6,058 nt of DNA from an uncultured Collinsella sp. (GCA_902478825.1 CABSMK010000102.1:1-6058); one strand, 5' to 3'; counted from the stretch's first letter, positions 1-5,418 are shown. A program made the numbers and translations. The notes: a model not told the origin generated them from the sequence alone.

Positions 1-1
1 C

Positions 2-1405
2 AGTGCCGCGAGTGACCGTTCCCGTCTTATCGAGCACCACGGTGCCCACGCTGCGCAGATTCTCCAGCGCCTCGGCGCTTTTGAACAGAATGCCCATCTC
101 GGCGCCCTTGCCGGTGCCGACCATAATAGCGACGGGCGTGGCCAGGCCCAGCGCGCACGGGCAGCTGATCACCAGCACAGCGACGGCGGAGGTGAGCGCC
201 TCATTCACGTCGCTGGTCAGTGCCATCCACACCACAAAGGTCACGGCCGAGATCACGAATACCACGGGCACGAACACGCCGGCGACCTTGTCGGCCAGTC
301 GAGCAATGGGTGCCTTGGTGGCATTGGCGTCCTCGACGAGCTGGATAATCTTGGCGAGCGACGTGTCAGCGCCCACACGCGTAGCGCGGAAGGTAAACGA
401 TCCAGTGCGGTTGACGGTGGCGGCGTTGACGGTGGCGCCGGCGGTCTTCTCCACGGGGATGGACTCGCCGGTCAGTGCACTTTCGTCCACGGCCGAAGCG
501 CCCTCGAGTACCACGCCGTCGACAGGGATGGACTCGCCGGGGCGCACACGCAGCACCTGGTCGGGCAGAATGGCATCGACATCGACGGTGGTCTCGGTAC
601 CGTCGACGGCCACGACGGTCGCGGTCTTGGGCGCCAGGTCAATGAGCGCCTCGATGGCGCCGCCAGTCTTGGATTTGCTGCGTGTCTCGAGATATTTGCC
701 TACGGTGACGAGCGACAAGATCGTGCCGGCGCTCTCAAAATACAGGTTGTCCATGCTCGTCATCATGGCCTCGTGGACCTGACCCGCGGCTAGCTGGTCG
801 GCCATGATGAACATGGCGTAGAGCGACCAGGCGATGGACGCGGTGGCGCCGACGGCGATGAGGGCGTCCATGGTGGGCGCGCCGTGCGCGAGCGATTTAA
901 ACCCGTTGATAAAGTACGCGTCGTTGACGTAGACGATGGGGATGAGCAGGACGAGCTCGGTAAGCGCGAGTGTCATGCTGTGGGTGTGGTCGGTGAAGAC
1001 GCCGGGCAGTGGCCAACCGAGCATGTGTCCCATGCCTATGTAGAACAGCGGGATGAGGAAGATGATCGAGATGATGAGGCGGGTGCGCATGGCGGAGGCG
1101 GCGGCCTCCAGCTTTTTGGTGGGCGACTCCATATGGGCGGCGCCGGACCTGGCTTGCGTGCTGTCGTTTGAGCCGTCGGCGTCGGTGCCCGTGCTGACGG
1201 GCGAGGCCGAGTAGCCAGCGCGATCGACGGCGGTGCAGATGTCGTCGGGGGTGACCTGCGCGGGGTCATAGTCGACCATCATGGAACCGGCGAGCAGATT
1301 GACCGCGACGCTCTCGACGCCGTCGAGCTTGCTCACGGCGCGGTCTACGTGCGCCTGGCAGGCGGCGCACGTCATGCCGCCCACGTCGAACTTATCTTGA
1401 GCCAT
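2..1405 (-). CDS. copA: Copper-translocating P1B-type ATPase, N-terminal 468 residues (runs off the left edge)
   Basis: This is a membrane pump that couples ATP hydrolysis to export of Cu(I) (possibly Ag(I)) from the cytoplasm. The minus frame is open without a stop from the ATG at 1405 to the window edge. An N-terminal heavy-metal-binding (HMA) domain spans about residues 1-70, with the metal-binding MTCAAC (Cys13, Cys16). Hydrophobic segments lie near 109-127, 145-168, 180-203 and 217-236. The actuator domain carries TGES at 312-315. Segments near 373-397 and 403-430 flank the metal-site CPC at 415-417. The phosphorylation motif DKTGT, with acceptor Asp459, sits almost at the edge. The CPC plus the MxCxxC indicates the Cu(I)/Ag(I) subgroup by family knowledge; the later TM7/TM8 selectivity residues and the ATP-binding domain are outside the window. 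The start is supported by AAAGGAG (1411-1417), 5 nt upstream. The gene appears to be transcribed alone from the promoter and palindrome at 1453-1483. No copZ or csoR is visible. Confidence 0.95.
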   Translation of the reverse strand, partial: MAQDKFDVGGMTCAACQAHVDRAVSKLDGVESVAVNLLAGSMMVDYDPAQVTPDDICTAVDRAGYSASPVSTGTDADGSNDSTQARSGAAHMESPTKKLEAAASAMRTRLIISIIFLIPLFYIGMGHMLGWPLPGVFTDHTHSMTLALTELVLLIPIVYVNDAYFINGFKSLAHGAPTMDALIAVGATASIAWSLYAMFIMADQLAAGQVHEAMMTSMDNLYFESAGTILSLVTVGKYLETRSKSKTGGAIEALIDLAPKTATVVAVDGTETTVDVDAILPDQVLRVRPGESIPVDGVVLEGASAVDESALTGESIPVEKTAGATVNAATVNRTGSFTFRATRVGADTSLAKIIQLVEDANATKAPIARLADKVAGVFVPVVFVISAVTFVVWMALTSDVNEALTSAVAVLVISCPCALGLATPVAIMVGTGKGAEMGILFKSAEALENLRSVGTVVLDKTGTVTRGT

Positions 1406-1452
1406 GGCTTCTCCTTTCTGTAGTTCGGTGTTGGAATTGTTAACCTGCCGAT

Positions 1453-1483
1453 ACTATACACCCATACCCCCTGGGGGTGTCTA
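1453..1483 (-). promoter_or_regulatory. Candidate copA promoter
   Basis: On the minus strand, TATAGT (1453-1458) is a good -10 candidate. TAGACA (1478-1483) matches the -35 consensus at 5 of 6 bases, with a 19-bp spacer. That is longer than the usual 17 and places the GC-box palindrome inside the spacer. Transcription would start near 1446, giving a leader of about 40 nt. The assignment is by eye, and the -35 is less certain than the -10. Confidence 0.4.
1464..1480. promoter_or_regulatory. CsoR-like copper operator (GC-box palindrome)
   Basis: ATACCCCCTGGGGGTGT contains a perfect 6-bp inverted repeat (ACCCCC / GGGGGT) around a single central T, and the outermost A/T also pairs. Poly-C/poly-G dyads flanked by A/T-rich ends are typical of operators bound by the copper-sensing repressor CsoR. 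This one overlaps the predicted copA promoter spacer, where repressor binding would block RNA polymerase until copper is bound. The match to the CsoR type is by recollection of the family consensus. No regulator gene is in the window. Confidence 0.5.
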
Positions 1484-1557
1484 GTAATAGTTGGAATGTA
1501 TGACTTTTCATTACAGATGAGGGTGGCTGCTCAATCGGCGGCCGTCTTTGCCAAACA

Positions 1558-1612
1558 TCTCAATCTGTAACGTCTGGACCGGTTTTTGAACCATAACTGT
1601 TACAGATTTAGA
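1558..1612. repeat. Inverted-repeat unit 1
   Basis: The left arm TCTCAATCTGTAAC (1558-1571) and right arm GTTACAGATTTAGA (1599-1612) are complementary at 13 of 14 positions. The 27-bp interior carries GGACCGGTTTTTG, which resembles the interiors of units 2 and 5, and a small nested GGTT/AACC stem. Confidence 0.85.
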
Positions 1613-1637
1613 CAAACATTTCAGCCGAAAACTAACG

Positions 1638-1692
1638 TCTCAATCTGTAACATCTGGGGACCGTTTTGCCTGCTAGATGTTACAGATCGAGA
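1638..1692. repeat. Inverted-repeat unit 2
   Basis: The core arms are at 1638-1651 and 1679-1692. Pairing extends inward through ATCT/AGAT and outward by one base, giving a 19-bp stem (GTCTC...AACATCT) with a single A/G difference between the arms. The interior carries GGGGACCGTTTTGCC. Confidence 0.85.
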
Positions 1693-1718
1693 CAAACCAT
1701 TAGAGGGCAACCCGAACA

Positions 1719-1773
1719 TCTCGATTTGTAACAGTAAGACCGATAATTGGGTCCTAGTTGTTACAGATTGAGA
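1719..1773. repeat. Inverted-repeat unit 3
   Basis: The left core is TCTCGATTTGTAAC (1719-1732) and the right core GTTACAGATTGAGA (1760-1773). With flanking AACA/TGTT, pairing reaches 19 bp with two differences, both G-U compatible on the plus-strand RNA. The interior has its own nested GACC/GGTC pairing. Confidence 0.85.
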
Positions 1774-1798
1774 TGTTGTCTCGCGGGGTCGGGGTTTG

Positions 1799-1853
1799 TC
1801 TCGATCTGTAACATCTAGACCTGTATCTGCCGAGCTAGTGTTACAGATCGAGA
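1799..1853. repeat. Inverted-repeat unit 4
   Basis: This is the best-preserved unit. The cores at 1799-1812 and 1840-1853 are exact complements, and with flanking TTG/CAA and an inner A/T pair the perfect stem is 18 bp. CTAG occurs on both sides of the loop (1815-1818 and 1835-1838). The right arm ends 43 bp from the kinase stop codon. Confidence 0.88.
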
Positions 1854-1896
1854 CAATTGCCGGGGAGGGGTCCCGTTGCGGCAAGACGCCCGCCGC

Positions 1897-3981
1897 CTAG
1901 ATGCAGAACCCGGGGATCACACAGGTTAGCTTGTTTGGCTTTTCCGCAGGCGTTGCGTACGTAAAGGCGTCGCCGTCGTGGCCCACACGGTTTATGTAGA
2001 GCGTGCCTTCGGTCTCCGATGAGTCGGGGCTCACCGTGCGCTCCCACCAGCAGGTGTCCTTGCCCTTCCACTGACGGACCATCGTCTCGTTCGTGGAATA
2101 CGGGCTCACCTTGAGCTCGCGGAAGAGTTGGTACTCCTTGCCCTCGCTGTTGTAGATGTCTGCCAGGTAGTGATAGTCCTTGGCAAACGAATCGGGCGGT
2201 TGCGTACCGCACAGCTCGACCATGGCGGGCAGCCAAAGGGTTGCGGGCAACTCGCTCAGACACGATGCACTGTTGGCGGCGCCCACATTGTTCGAGACCT
2301 TCTTGACCCCTTTAATGAGCGCGCGCAACTCGTTGGGTAGCAGCTTAAGGCCGTCGCCGTTGAGCCATTCCCGCAGCTCGCAATCTGCCCAGCCGGCGCT
2401 CGGCGGTTCAGCTGCAGCGTTGCGCTCGGCAATACCCGCATCGAACATAAACGTCAGTCCGGCCTTGCCCGTCCCGTCCAGAAGCTCATCGTGGCGGATG
2501 CCCACAAGCTGCGCGCCAGCCTGCAGCCCGTTGGTGAGCGTGACACGCTTGGTACACGGATAGGGGATATGCCCATCGGCATCGAGCAGATGATAGCGCT
2601 TGGCAATCTCGCGTGCCTCGCTACGGGTCTCGGCGGCCTTAATCTTGAGCGAAATCTCCTGCAGCTGATCCCAGGTGTAGTCGTCAAGCGAACCGCGGAT
2701 GCCGTCAAGGTAGTCGGGGATGCCAAAGCCATGGGTTGCCGCCCCGATAACGCTGAGCCCCGCAACGGCTGCGATAGCGCCGCCGATAATAAAGCGGCGG
2801 CGGGTCATGGCATCGTGACGGGCCTGATTCAGGATCTCTCGTGCGCGCTCGCCGGCGACGTCGACCTTAAGGTGCGTGCCAGAATCGATATCAATCGCGG
2901 CCTCGTCTCCTGTGCCTTCGCGGCCCTCGGATTCGGCATCGGTGAGGTATGCCGAGAGCACCTCGAGCATCTGCTGCTCGGTGGGACGATCGCACTGCTC
3001 GACTGAGAGACCCTTCATGATGATTTGGACGAGCGCTTCATCGCCCTCGCAGCGCGGCTCGAGCGGTGCCGGCTTGGTCTTGGTCTTTACGAGATAGAAC
3101 GAGCCGGTTGCAGCGGCGTCCGTCGACTCAAAGTCAAACGGTTTGCGACCGCTGTAGAGCTGGTACAGAATGCTCGAAAGCGCATAGACGTCGATTGCCG
3201 GCGAACGGCGAAGGGCCGCGATGCCTTCGATATCCTGCGTGAGCATCTCGGGCGCGGCGTATGCGGGCGTGGCAAAGCGCCAGATGTCGGCGCGCCGGGT
3301 GATCGTGTCGTCGCCGAGAGCCATGGTCGCGGAGCCCATGTCGATGAGGCAGGGGTCAAAGGAGCAATCGTCGATCTGCTGCTCGAGCGTTCGGCTGGTG
3401 GTGCGGAACATGATATTGGCAGGCGACAGGTCGCGATGGACGACCGGATTCACGAGGCCTTGGGTCATCAGGAGCGCGCGAAGCACGGCGTTTCCGACGG
3501 CGGCGACCATCTGGGCGGTCAGCCCGCCCGAGGCGTCGTGCGGAAGCAGGGGCAGCGCCTGCTTGAGCGAGATGCCCTCGACCCACTCCATGAGGATGAG
3601 CGGGTCATCCTCGCACGATCCGTAGCCATAGACGCGCGGAAATCCGCGCAGGTGCGAGACGGTACACAGATGACGGTACTCCTCGAACAGCGCGGCAGTG
3701 TTGGCCAGGTGCGCTGCCGATTGCTCGGCGGAGCGGTCGGGGGCTTGGCCGGAAAGGATGGCGTTGTCCTTGAGTAGCTTGACGGCAAAGACCTCGCCGC
3801 TCGTGTTGGTCGCGCGCAGCACGTGCCCGATGTTGCCGTTGTTGCGGTGGGCCGTCTGGAGAATAAGCGTCATAAACCGACGCTTGGCCTCGTCCTCGGC
3901 GCTGGGGTCGACCGCCACGGCGGTGTCGAACGTGTCAAGACGGATGAGTTTGTCGCCATAGGCGCTATCGGTAGTATCCAT
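1897..3981 (-). CDS. Membrane-anchored Ser/Thr protein kinase with C-terminal DUF6273 domain
   Basis: A 694-residue protein. The N-terminal Hanks-type kinase domain covers about residues 35-345: loop NxGxxGxV (47-54), ATP-anchoring Lys68 in FAVK, a helix-C Glu near 100-101, catalytic HRDLSPAN (182-189), metal-binding DMG (214-216, in place of DFG), APE (243-245), Asp264 of helix F and Arg332. It therefore looks catalytically capable. A hydrophilic linker (about 346-392) leads to one transmembrane segment (about 397-417) introduced by TRRRF. Residues from about 465 to the end match the DUF6273 pattern, with the hallmark WADCELREWLNG (531-542). The predicted topology is kinase inside and DUF6273 outside, as in bacterial receptor kinases; the ligand is unknown. 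The ATG at 3981 is preferred because AAAGGA (3987-3992) lies 5 nt upstream; an in-frame GTG at 4068 lies inside an inverted repeat and lacks a site. The gene follows the FHA gene on the same strand after a 171-bp structured gap. Confidence 0.9.
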   Translation of the reverse strand: MDTTDSAYGDKLIRLDTFDTAVAVDPSAEDEAKRRFMTLILQTAHRNNGNIGHVLRATNTSGEVFAVKLLKDNAILSGQAPDRSAEQSAAHLANTAALFEEYRHLCTVSHLRGFPRVYGYGSCEDDPLILMEWVEGISLKQALPLLPHDASGGLTAQMVAAVGNAVLRALLMTQGLVNPVVHRDLSPANIMFRTTSRTLEQQIDDCSFDPCLIDMGSATMALGDDTITRRADIWRFATPAYAAPEMLTQDIEGIAALRRSPAIDVYALSSILYQLYSGRKPFDFESTDAAATGSFYLVKTKTKPAPLEPRCEGDEALVQIIMKGLSVEQCDRPTEQQMLEVLSAYLTDAESEGREGTGDEAAIDIDSGTHLKVDVAGERAREILNQARHDAMTRRRFIIGGAIAAVAGLSVIGAATHGFGIPDYLDGIRGSLDDYTWDQLQEISLKIKAAETRSEAREIAKRYHLLDADGHIPYPCTKRVTLTNGLQAGAQLVGIRHDELLDGTGKAGLTFMFDAGIAERNAAAEPPSAGWADCELREWLNGDGLKLLPNELRALIKGVKKVSNNVGAANSASCLSELPATLWLPAMVELCGTQPPDSFAKDYHYLADIYNSEGKEYQLFRELKVSPYSTNETMVRQWKGKDTCWWERTVSPDSSETEGTLYINRVGHDGDAFTYATPAEKPNKLTCVIPGFCI

Positions 3982-3986
3982 GGCGT

Positions 3987-3992
3987 TCCTTT
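3987..3992 (-). promoter_or_regulatory. Ribosome binding site deciding the kinase start
   Basis: AAAGGA on the minus strand, 5 nt before the ATG at 3981, favours this start over the in-frame GTG 87 nt upstream. Translation from that GTG would add 29 residues with no kinase-family character. Confidence 0.7.
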
Positions 3993-4013
3993 GTCTGGCA
4001 TGGGTTGCCGCAC

Positions 4014-4074
4014 GTATACGTGAGCAGTGCGGATATCGGTAAAGTACCATGATAGCCGCACTGCCCACGTATAC
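4014..4074. repeat. Long imperfect inverted repeat upstream of the kinase (24-bp arms)
   Basis: The arms 4014-4037 and 4051-4074 are complementary at 22 of 24 positions; each contains GTATACGTG and GCAGTGCGG. The 13-bp centre can fold further through GGTA/TACC (4038-4041 with 4045-4048). In RNA of the kinase sense, one of the two mismatches becomes a U-G wobble, leaving 23 of 24 paired. The left arm overlaps a perfect 12-bp palindrome, CACGTATACGTG (4011-4022). The structure ends about 20 nt before the kinase ribosome binding site. It could be a paired protein-binding site or an mRNA stem; the sequence does not decide between them. Confidence 0.8.
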
Positions 4075-4114
4075 TGCTGAGTATTGTCGTTTACGACGCA
4101 GAAGGTAGAAGACG

Positions 4115-4151
4115 AAAGACGGACGGCGACCGTCTTTTGATCGCCGTCCGT
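4115..4151 (-). terminator. Hairpin region after the FHA gene, possible partial terminator or attenuator
   Basis: Starting one base after the FHA-gene stop, the minus strand can form a perfect 11-bp stem (ACGGACGGCGA with TCGCCGTCCGT, 4141-4151 and 4119-4129) with an 11-nt loop. A second, incompatible 8-bp stem (AAAGACGG with CCGTCTTT, 4130-4137 and 4115-4122) uses part of the same right arm. What follows is C/T-rich but not a clean U-tract, so termination would be partial at best. It sits between two co-directional genes. Confidence 0.5.
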
Positions 4152-4152
4152 G

Positions 4153-5115
4153 CTAGTCCACAATGACAAGGAATGTCGTGTAGAGACCCAGATGGAGCCT
4201 GTCGCTGTTGGCTATTTCCACCGGGGGATAGATCTTGCCAGGCTCGCGTTGGTCGCGCGGCGGCTCAATCACAATATCGCCGTCGCCTGCACCCGATTCG
4301 AGTACCGTGCCGTTGGTTGATTCAAGGCCCTGGGCGTACCAGTGCTCACCCTCAAGCCAAATGCGAAGATGCTCGCGCGATGCGTCGGCGCCCACATCGG
4401 TGATGCTGGGCGAGGTTTTGGGCAAGGACCCAATCACGGTGCCGTGCGGATCGCGTGTGAGGGGATGGATTTGCATGTCGGCGCAGTTGTCGGCATGGGT
4501 TCTGAGCAGACCGAGGTTGGGGGCGACGGTGCGCGGCTGCTCCAGACTGCTCATAAAGCCACGTCCGACGGTAGTTTCGGTGGTGCCAAAGTGCTCGCCC
4601 GTCTTGCTGTCGCAAAAGCGCTCGACGGTGGCCACGCCCTGAACGGGATCGGCGAGCGCCCCCGTTGCCACAAAGAGCATAAGGTAAAGCGTGCTTTTCT
4701 CGCGCACGGCATTGCCGTCAAAGTTGCCGATGCGATTGAGGGCATTTGCATATAGGCGGCTGTCCAGCTTGTAGCTGGCGAGAGCCGACATCATTTCGTT
4801 GGCGGCCGGACCGCGATAGTGCTCGGCGATTGCCCGATAGGCGGACTCGCCGCCGCCGAGTTTGCTGCAGATTGCCGCGGAAAGGTTGAGCGTGGTGACG
4901 GTAAAGTCGCTGTAGATGGAGGGCGCGCACTGGTCAGGCTTGCGATGGACGATGTAACGGGTGAGATACGAGCGGTTGGAAGAGCATTTCTCGAGCAGGG
5001 TACTGCCGAGATAAGAGTTTCCATTGATGAGCATTCGGGCGATCTCGAGATGTTTAAGACCGCCGAACGAGCGAATATCGTTATAGAGGACCGAGCAAGG
5101 CGTCTCTGCTGCCAC
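4153..5115 (-). CDS. FHA-domain protein with uncharacterised N-terminal region
   Basis: A 320-residue cytoplasmic protein with no signal peptide or convincing membrane segment. The C-terminal region (about 205-320) is an FHA fold, the module that binds phosphothreonine peptides: SREH (246-249), STNGT (266-270) and the closing strand RLHLGLYTTFLVIVD are characteristic. The usual GR preceding the first recognition loop is IGS (228-230), so the phosphate-contacting Arg is missing and binding may be weakened or altered. Residues 1-200 look mainly helical and match no family I recognise. The start is GTG at 5115, with AAAGGAGGT (5120-5128) ideally placed 5 nt upstream. An earlier in-frame TTG (5145) would put that sequence inside the coding region. 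The kinase gene follows on the same strand, so this protein may be its reader, scaffold or substrate. That link rests on neighbourhood only. Confidence 0.85.
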   Translation of the reverse strand: MAAETPCSVLYNDIRSFGGLKHLEIARMLINGNSYLGSTLLEKCSSNRSYLTRYIVHRKPDQCAPSIYSDFTVTTLNLSAAICSKLGGGESAYRAIAEHYRGPAANEMMSALASYKLDSRLYANALNRIGNFDGNAVREKSTLYLMLFVATGALADPVQGVATVERFCDSKTGEHFGTTETTVGRGFMSSLEQPRTVAPNLGLLRTHADNCADMQIHPLTRDPHGTVIGSLPKTSPSITDVGADASREHLRIWLEGEHWYAQGLESTNGTVLESGAGDGDIVIEPPRDQREPGKIYPPVEIANSDRLHLGLYTTFLVIVD

Positions 5116-5119
5116 GGAT

Positions 5120-5128
5120 ACCTCCTTT
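5120..5128 (-). promoter_or_regulatory. Strong ribosome binding site fixing a GTG start for the FHA gene
   Basis: AAAGGAGGT is a near-perfect Shine-Dalgarno sequence, 5 nt from the GTG at 5113-5115. It makes the GTG the likely start and shortens the longest open frame by 10 residues. Confidence 0.8.
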
Positions 5129-5222
5129 GATTGCTTTCTAGCCAATATGGCGATAGGAATTAATGGCCCCCGGTGGGCGACGTATTAAATGGCTGCGCAA
5201 TATATAGTGTAACCAAAGCAAC

Positions 5223-5250
5223 ATTATAGGCCACATGTTCGAAATTGCAG
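5223..5250 (-). promoter_or_regulatory. Candidate promoter for the FHA gene
   Basis: TATAAT (5223-5228) on the minus strand is a perfect -10 hexamer. The best -35 at 16 bp spacing is CTGCAA (5245-5250), a weak match. Transcription would begin near 5216, giving a leader of about 100 nt. A TA-rich patch at 5199-5206 is an alternative but has no -35. Confidence 0.4.
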
Positions 5251-5295
5251 GAAGACTGAGAGATTTGGTTTGGACTGGACGGAAATCCCCCTCTG

Positions 5296-5351
5296 TCTTG
5301 ATCTATAACAATTAGGACCCGGTTTTGCCCTGCATCTGTTACAGATTGAGA
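5296..5351. repeat. Dispersed inverted-repeat unit 5 (same family as the 1558-1853 array)
   Basis: The left half-site TCTTGATCTATAAC (5296-5309) is two bases off consensus; the right half-site GTTACAGATTGAGA (5338-5351) is exact. They are separated by 28 bp, against 27 in the array. The interior GGACCCGGTTTTGCCC closely resembles units 1 and 2, and the outer TG/CA pairs as well. It lies in the divergent promoter region, about 3.4 kb from the array, showing that the unit is dispersed and can occur singly. Confidence 0.85.
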
Positions 5352-5418
5352 CAATCGGCCAGGCCCACCTCGTCCGCCTCGTCATCTGTGGTTTACGTGG
5401 GGGCATACGGAGTGCGGG

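Larger units (their letters stand above)
1558..1853. repeat. Tandem array of four inverted-repeat units, 80-81 bp period
   Basis: A 14-bp half-site, consensus TCTCRATCTGTAAC, occurs eight times in strictly alternating orientation. Forward copies start at 1558, 1638, 1719 and 1799; reverse copies start at 1599, 1679, 1760 and 1840. Forward-to-forward and reverse-to-reverse steps are both 80, 81 and 80 bp. The gap inside each forward/reverse pair is always 27 bp, and the gap between pairs is 25 or 26 bp. Each pair can form a stem of 14-19 bp in DNA or RNA. The array lies downstream of the kinase stop and upstream of the copA promoter. There is no recognisable transposase, cas gene or U-tract. 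Its function is unknown. Confidence 0.9.
1406..1896. other. Non-coding gap between copA start and kinase stop
   Basis: This 491-bp stretch holds no convincing gene. Its left third contains the copA ribosome binding site, promoter and GC-box palindrome. From 1558 to 1853 it is almost entirely an array of inverted-repeat units. Short open frames crossing the array (1586-1771 plus, 1621-1884 minus) read the same repeat in shifting frames because the 80-81 bp period is not a multiple of three, so they are not credible proteins. The 43 bp next to the kinase stop contain a small GC stem (1878-1896) without a U-run. Confidence 0.8.

Noticed and set aside
3..782. Long plus-strand open frame (259 codons) opposite copA
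   Set aside because: It is antisense to a clear P-type ATPase with intact motifs. The Ser/Thr/Ala/Val-rich composition is the usual shadow of a GC-rich gene.
1430..1497. Direct repeat GTTGGAAT flanking the copA promoter, 60 bp apart
   Set aside because: Eight bases repeated once in an A/T-rich stretch is compatible with chance, and no transposon end or duplication context is visible.
1558..1853. CRISPR array
   Set aside because: The repeated half-site is only about 14-19 bp and alternates in orientation, whereas CRISPR repeats are direct and longer. Interiors are partly conserved between units, unlike spacers, and no cas gene is nearby.
1558..1853. REP/REPIN-type palindromic elements
   Set aside because: Classic REP half-elements contain their own short hairpin. 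Here the half-site is not self-complementary and pairs only with its inverted partner, and no RAYT transposase is in view.
1586..1884. Small open frames across the array on both strands (61 and 87 codons)
   Set aside because: They repeat peptides such as SICN and VTDRDK only because the same DNA repeat is translated. The 80-81 bp period shifts frame between units, no ribosome binding site is evident, and both ends depend on repeat sequence.
1878..1896. Intrinsic terminator right after the kinase stop (GCGGC / GCCGC stem)
   Set aside because: The stem is only 5 bp with a 9-nt loop and no U-run follows, so it cannot be called a terminator from sequence.
3982..4068. N-terminal extension of the kinase from the GTG at 4068
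   Set aside because: That start lies within the long inverted repeat and has no ribosome binding site, while the ATG at 3981 has AAAGGA at the right distance.
5116..5145. Longer FHA protein starting at TTG 5145
   Set aside because: Its first codons consist of the near-perfect Shine-Dalgarno sequence serving the GTG at 5115, and no ribosome binding site precedes the TTG.
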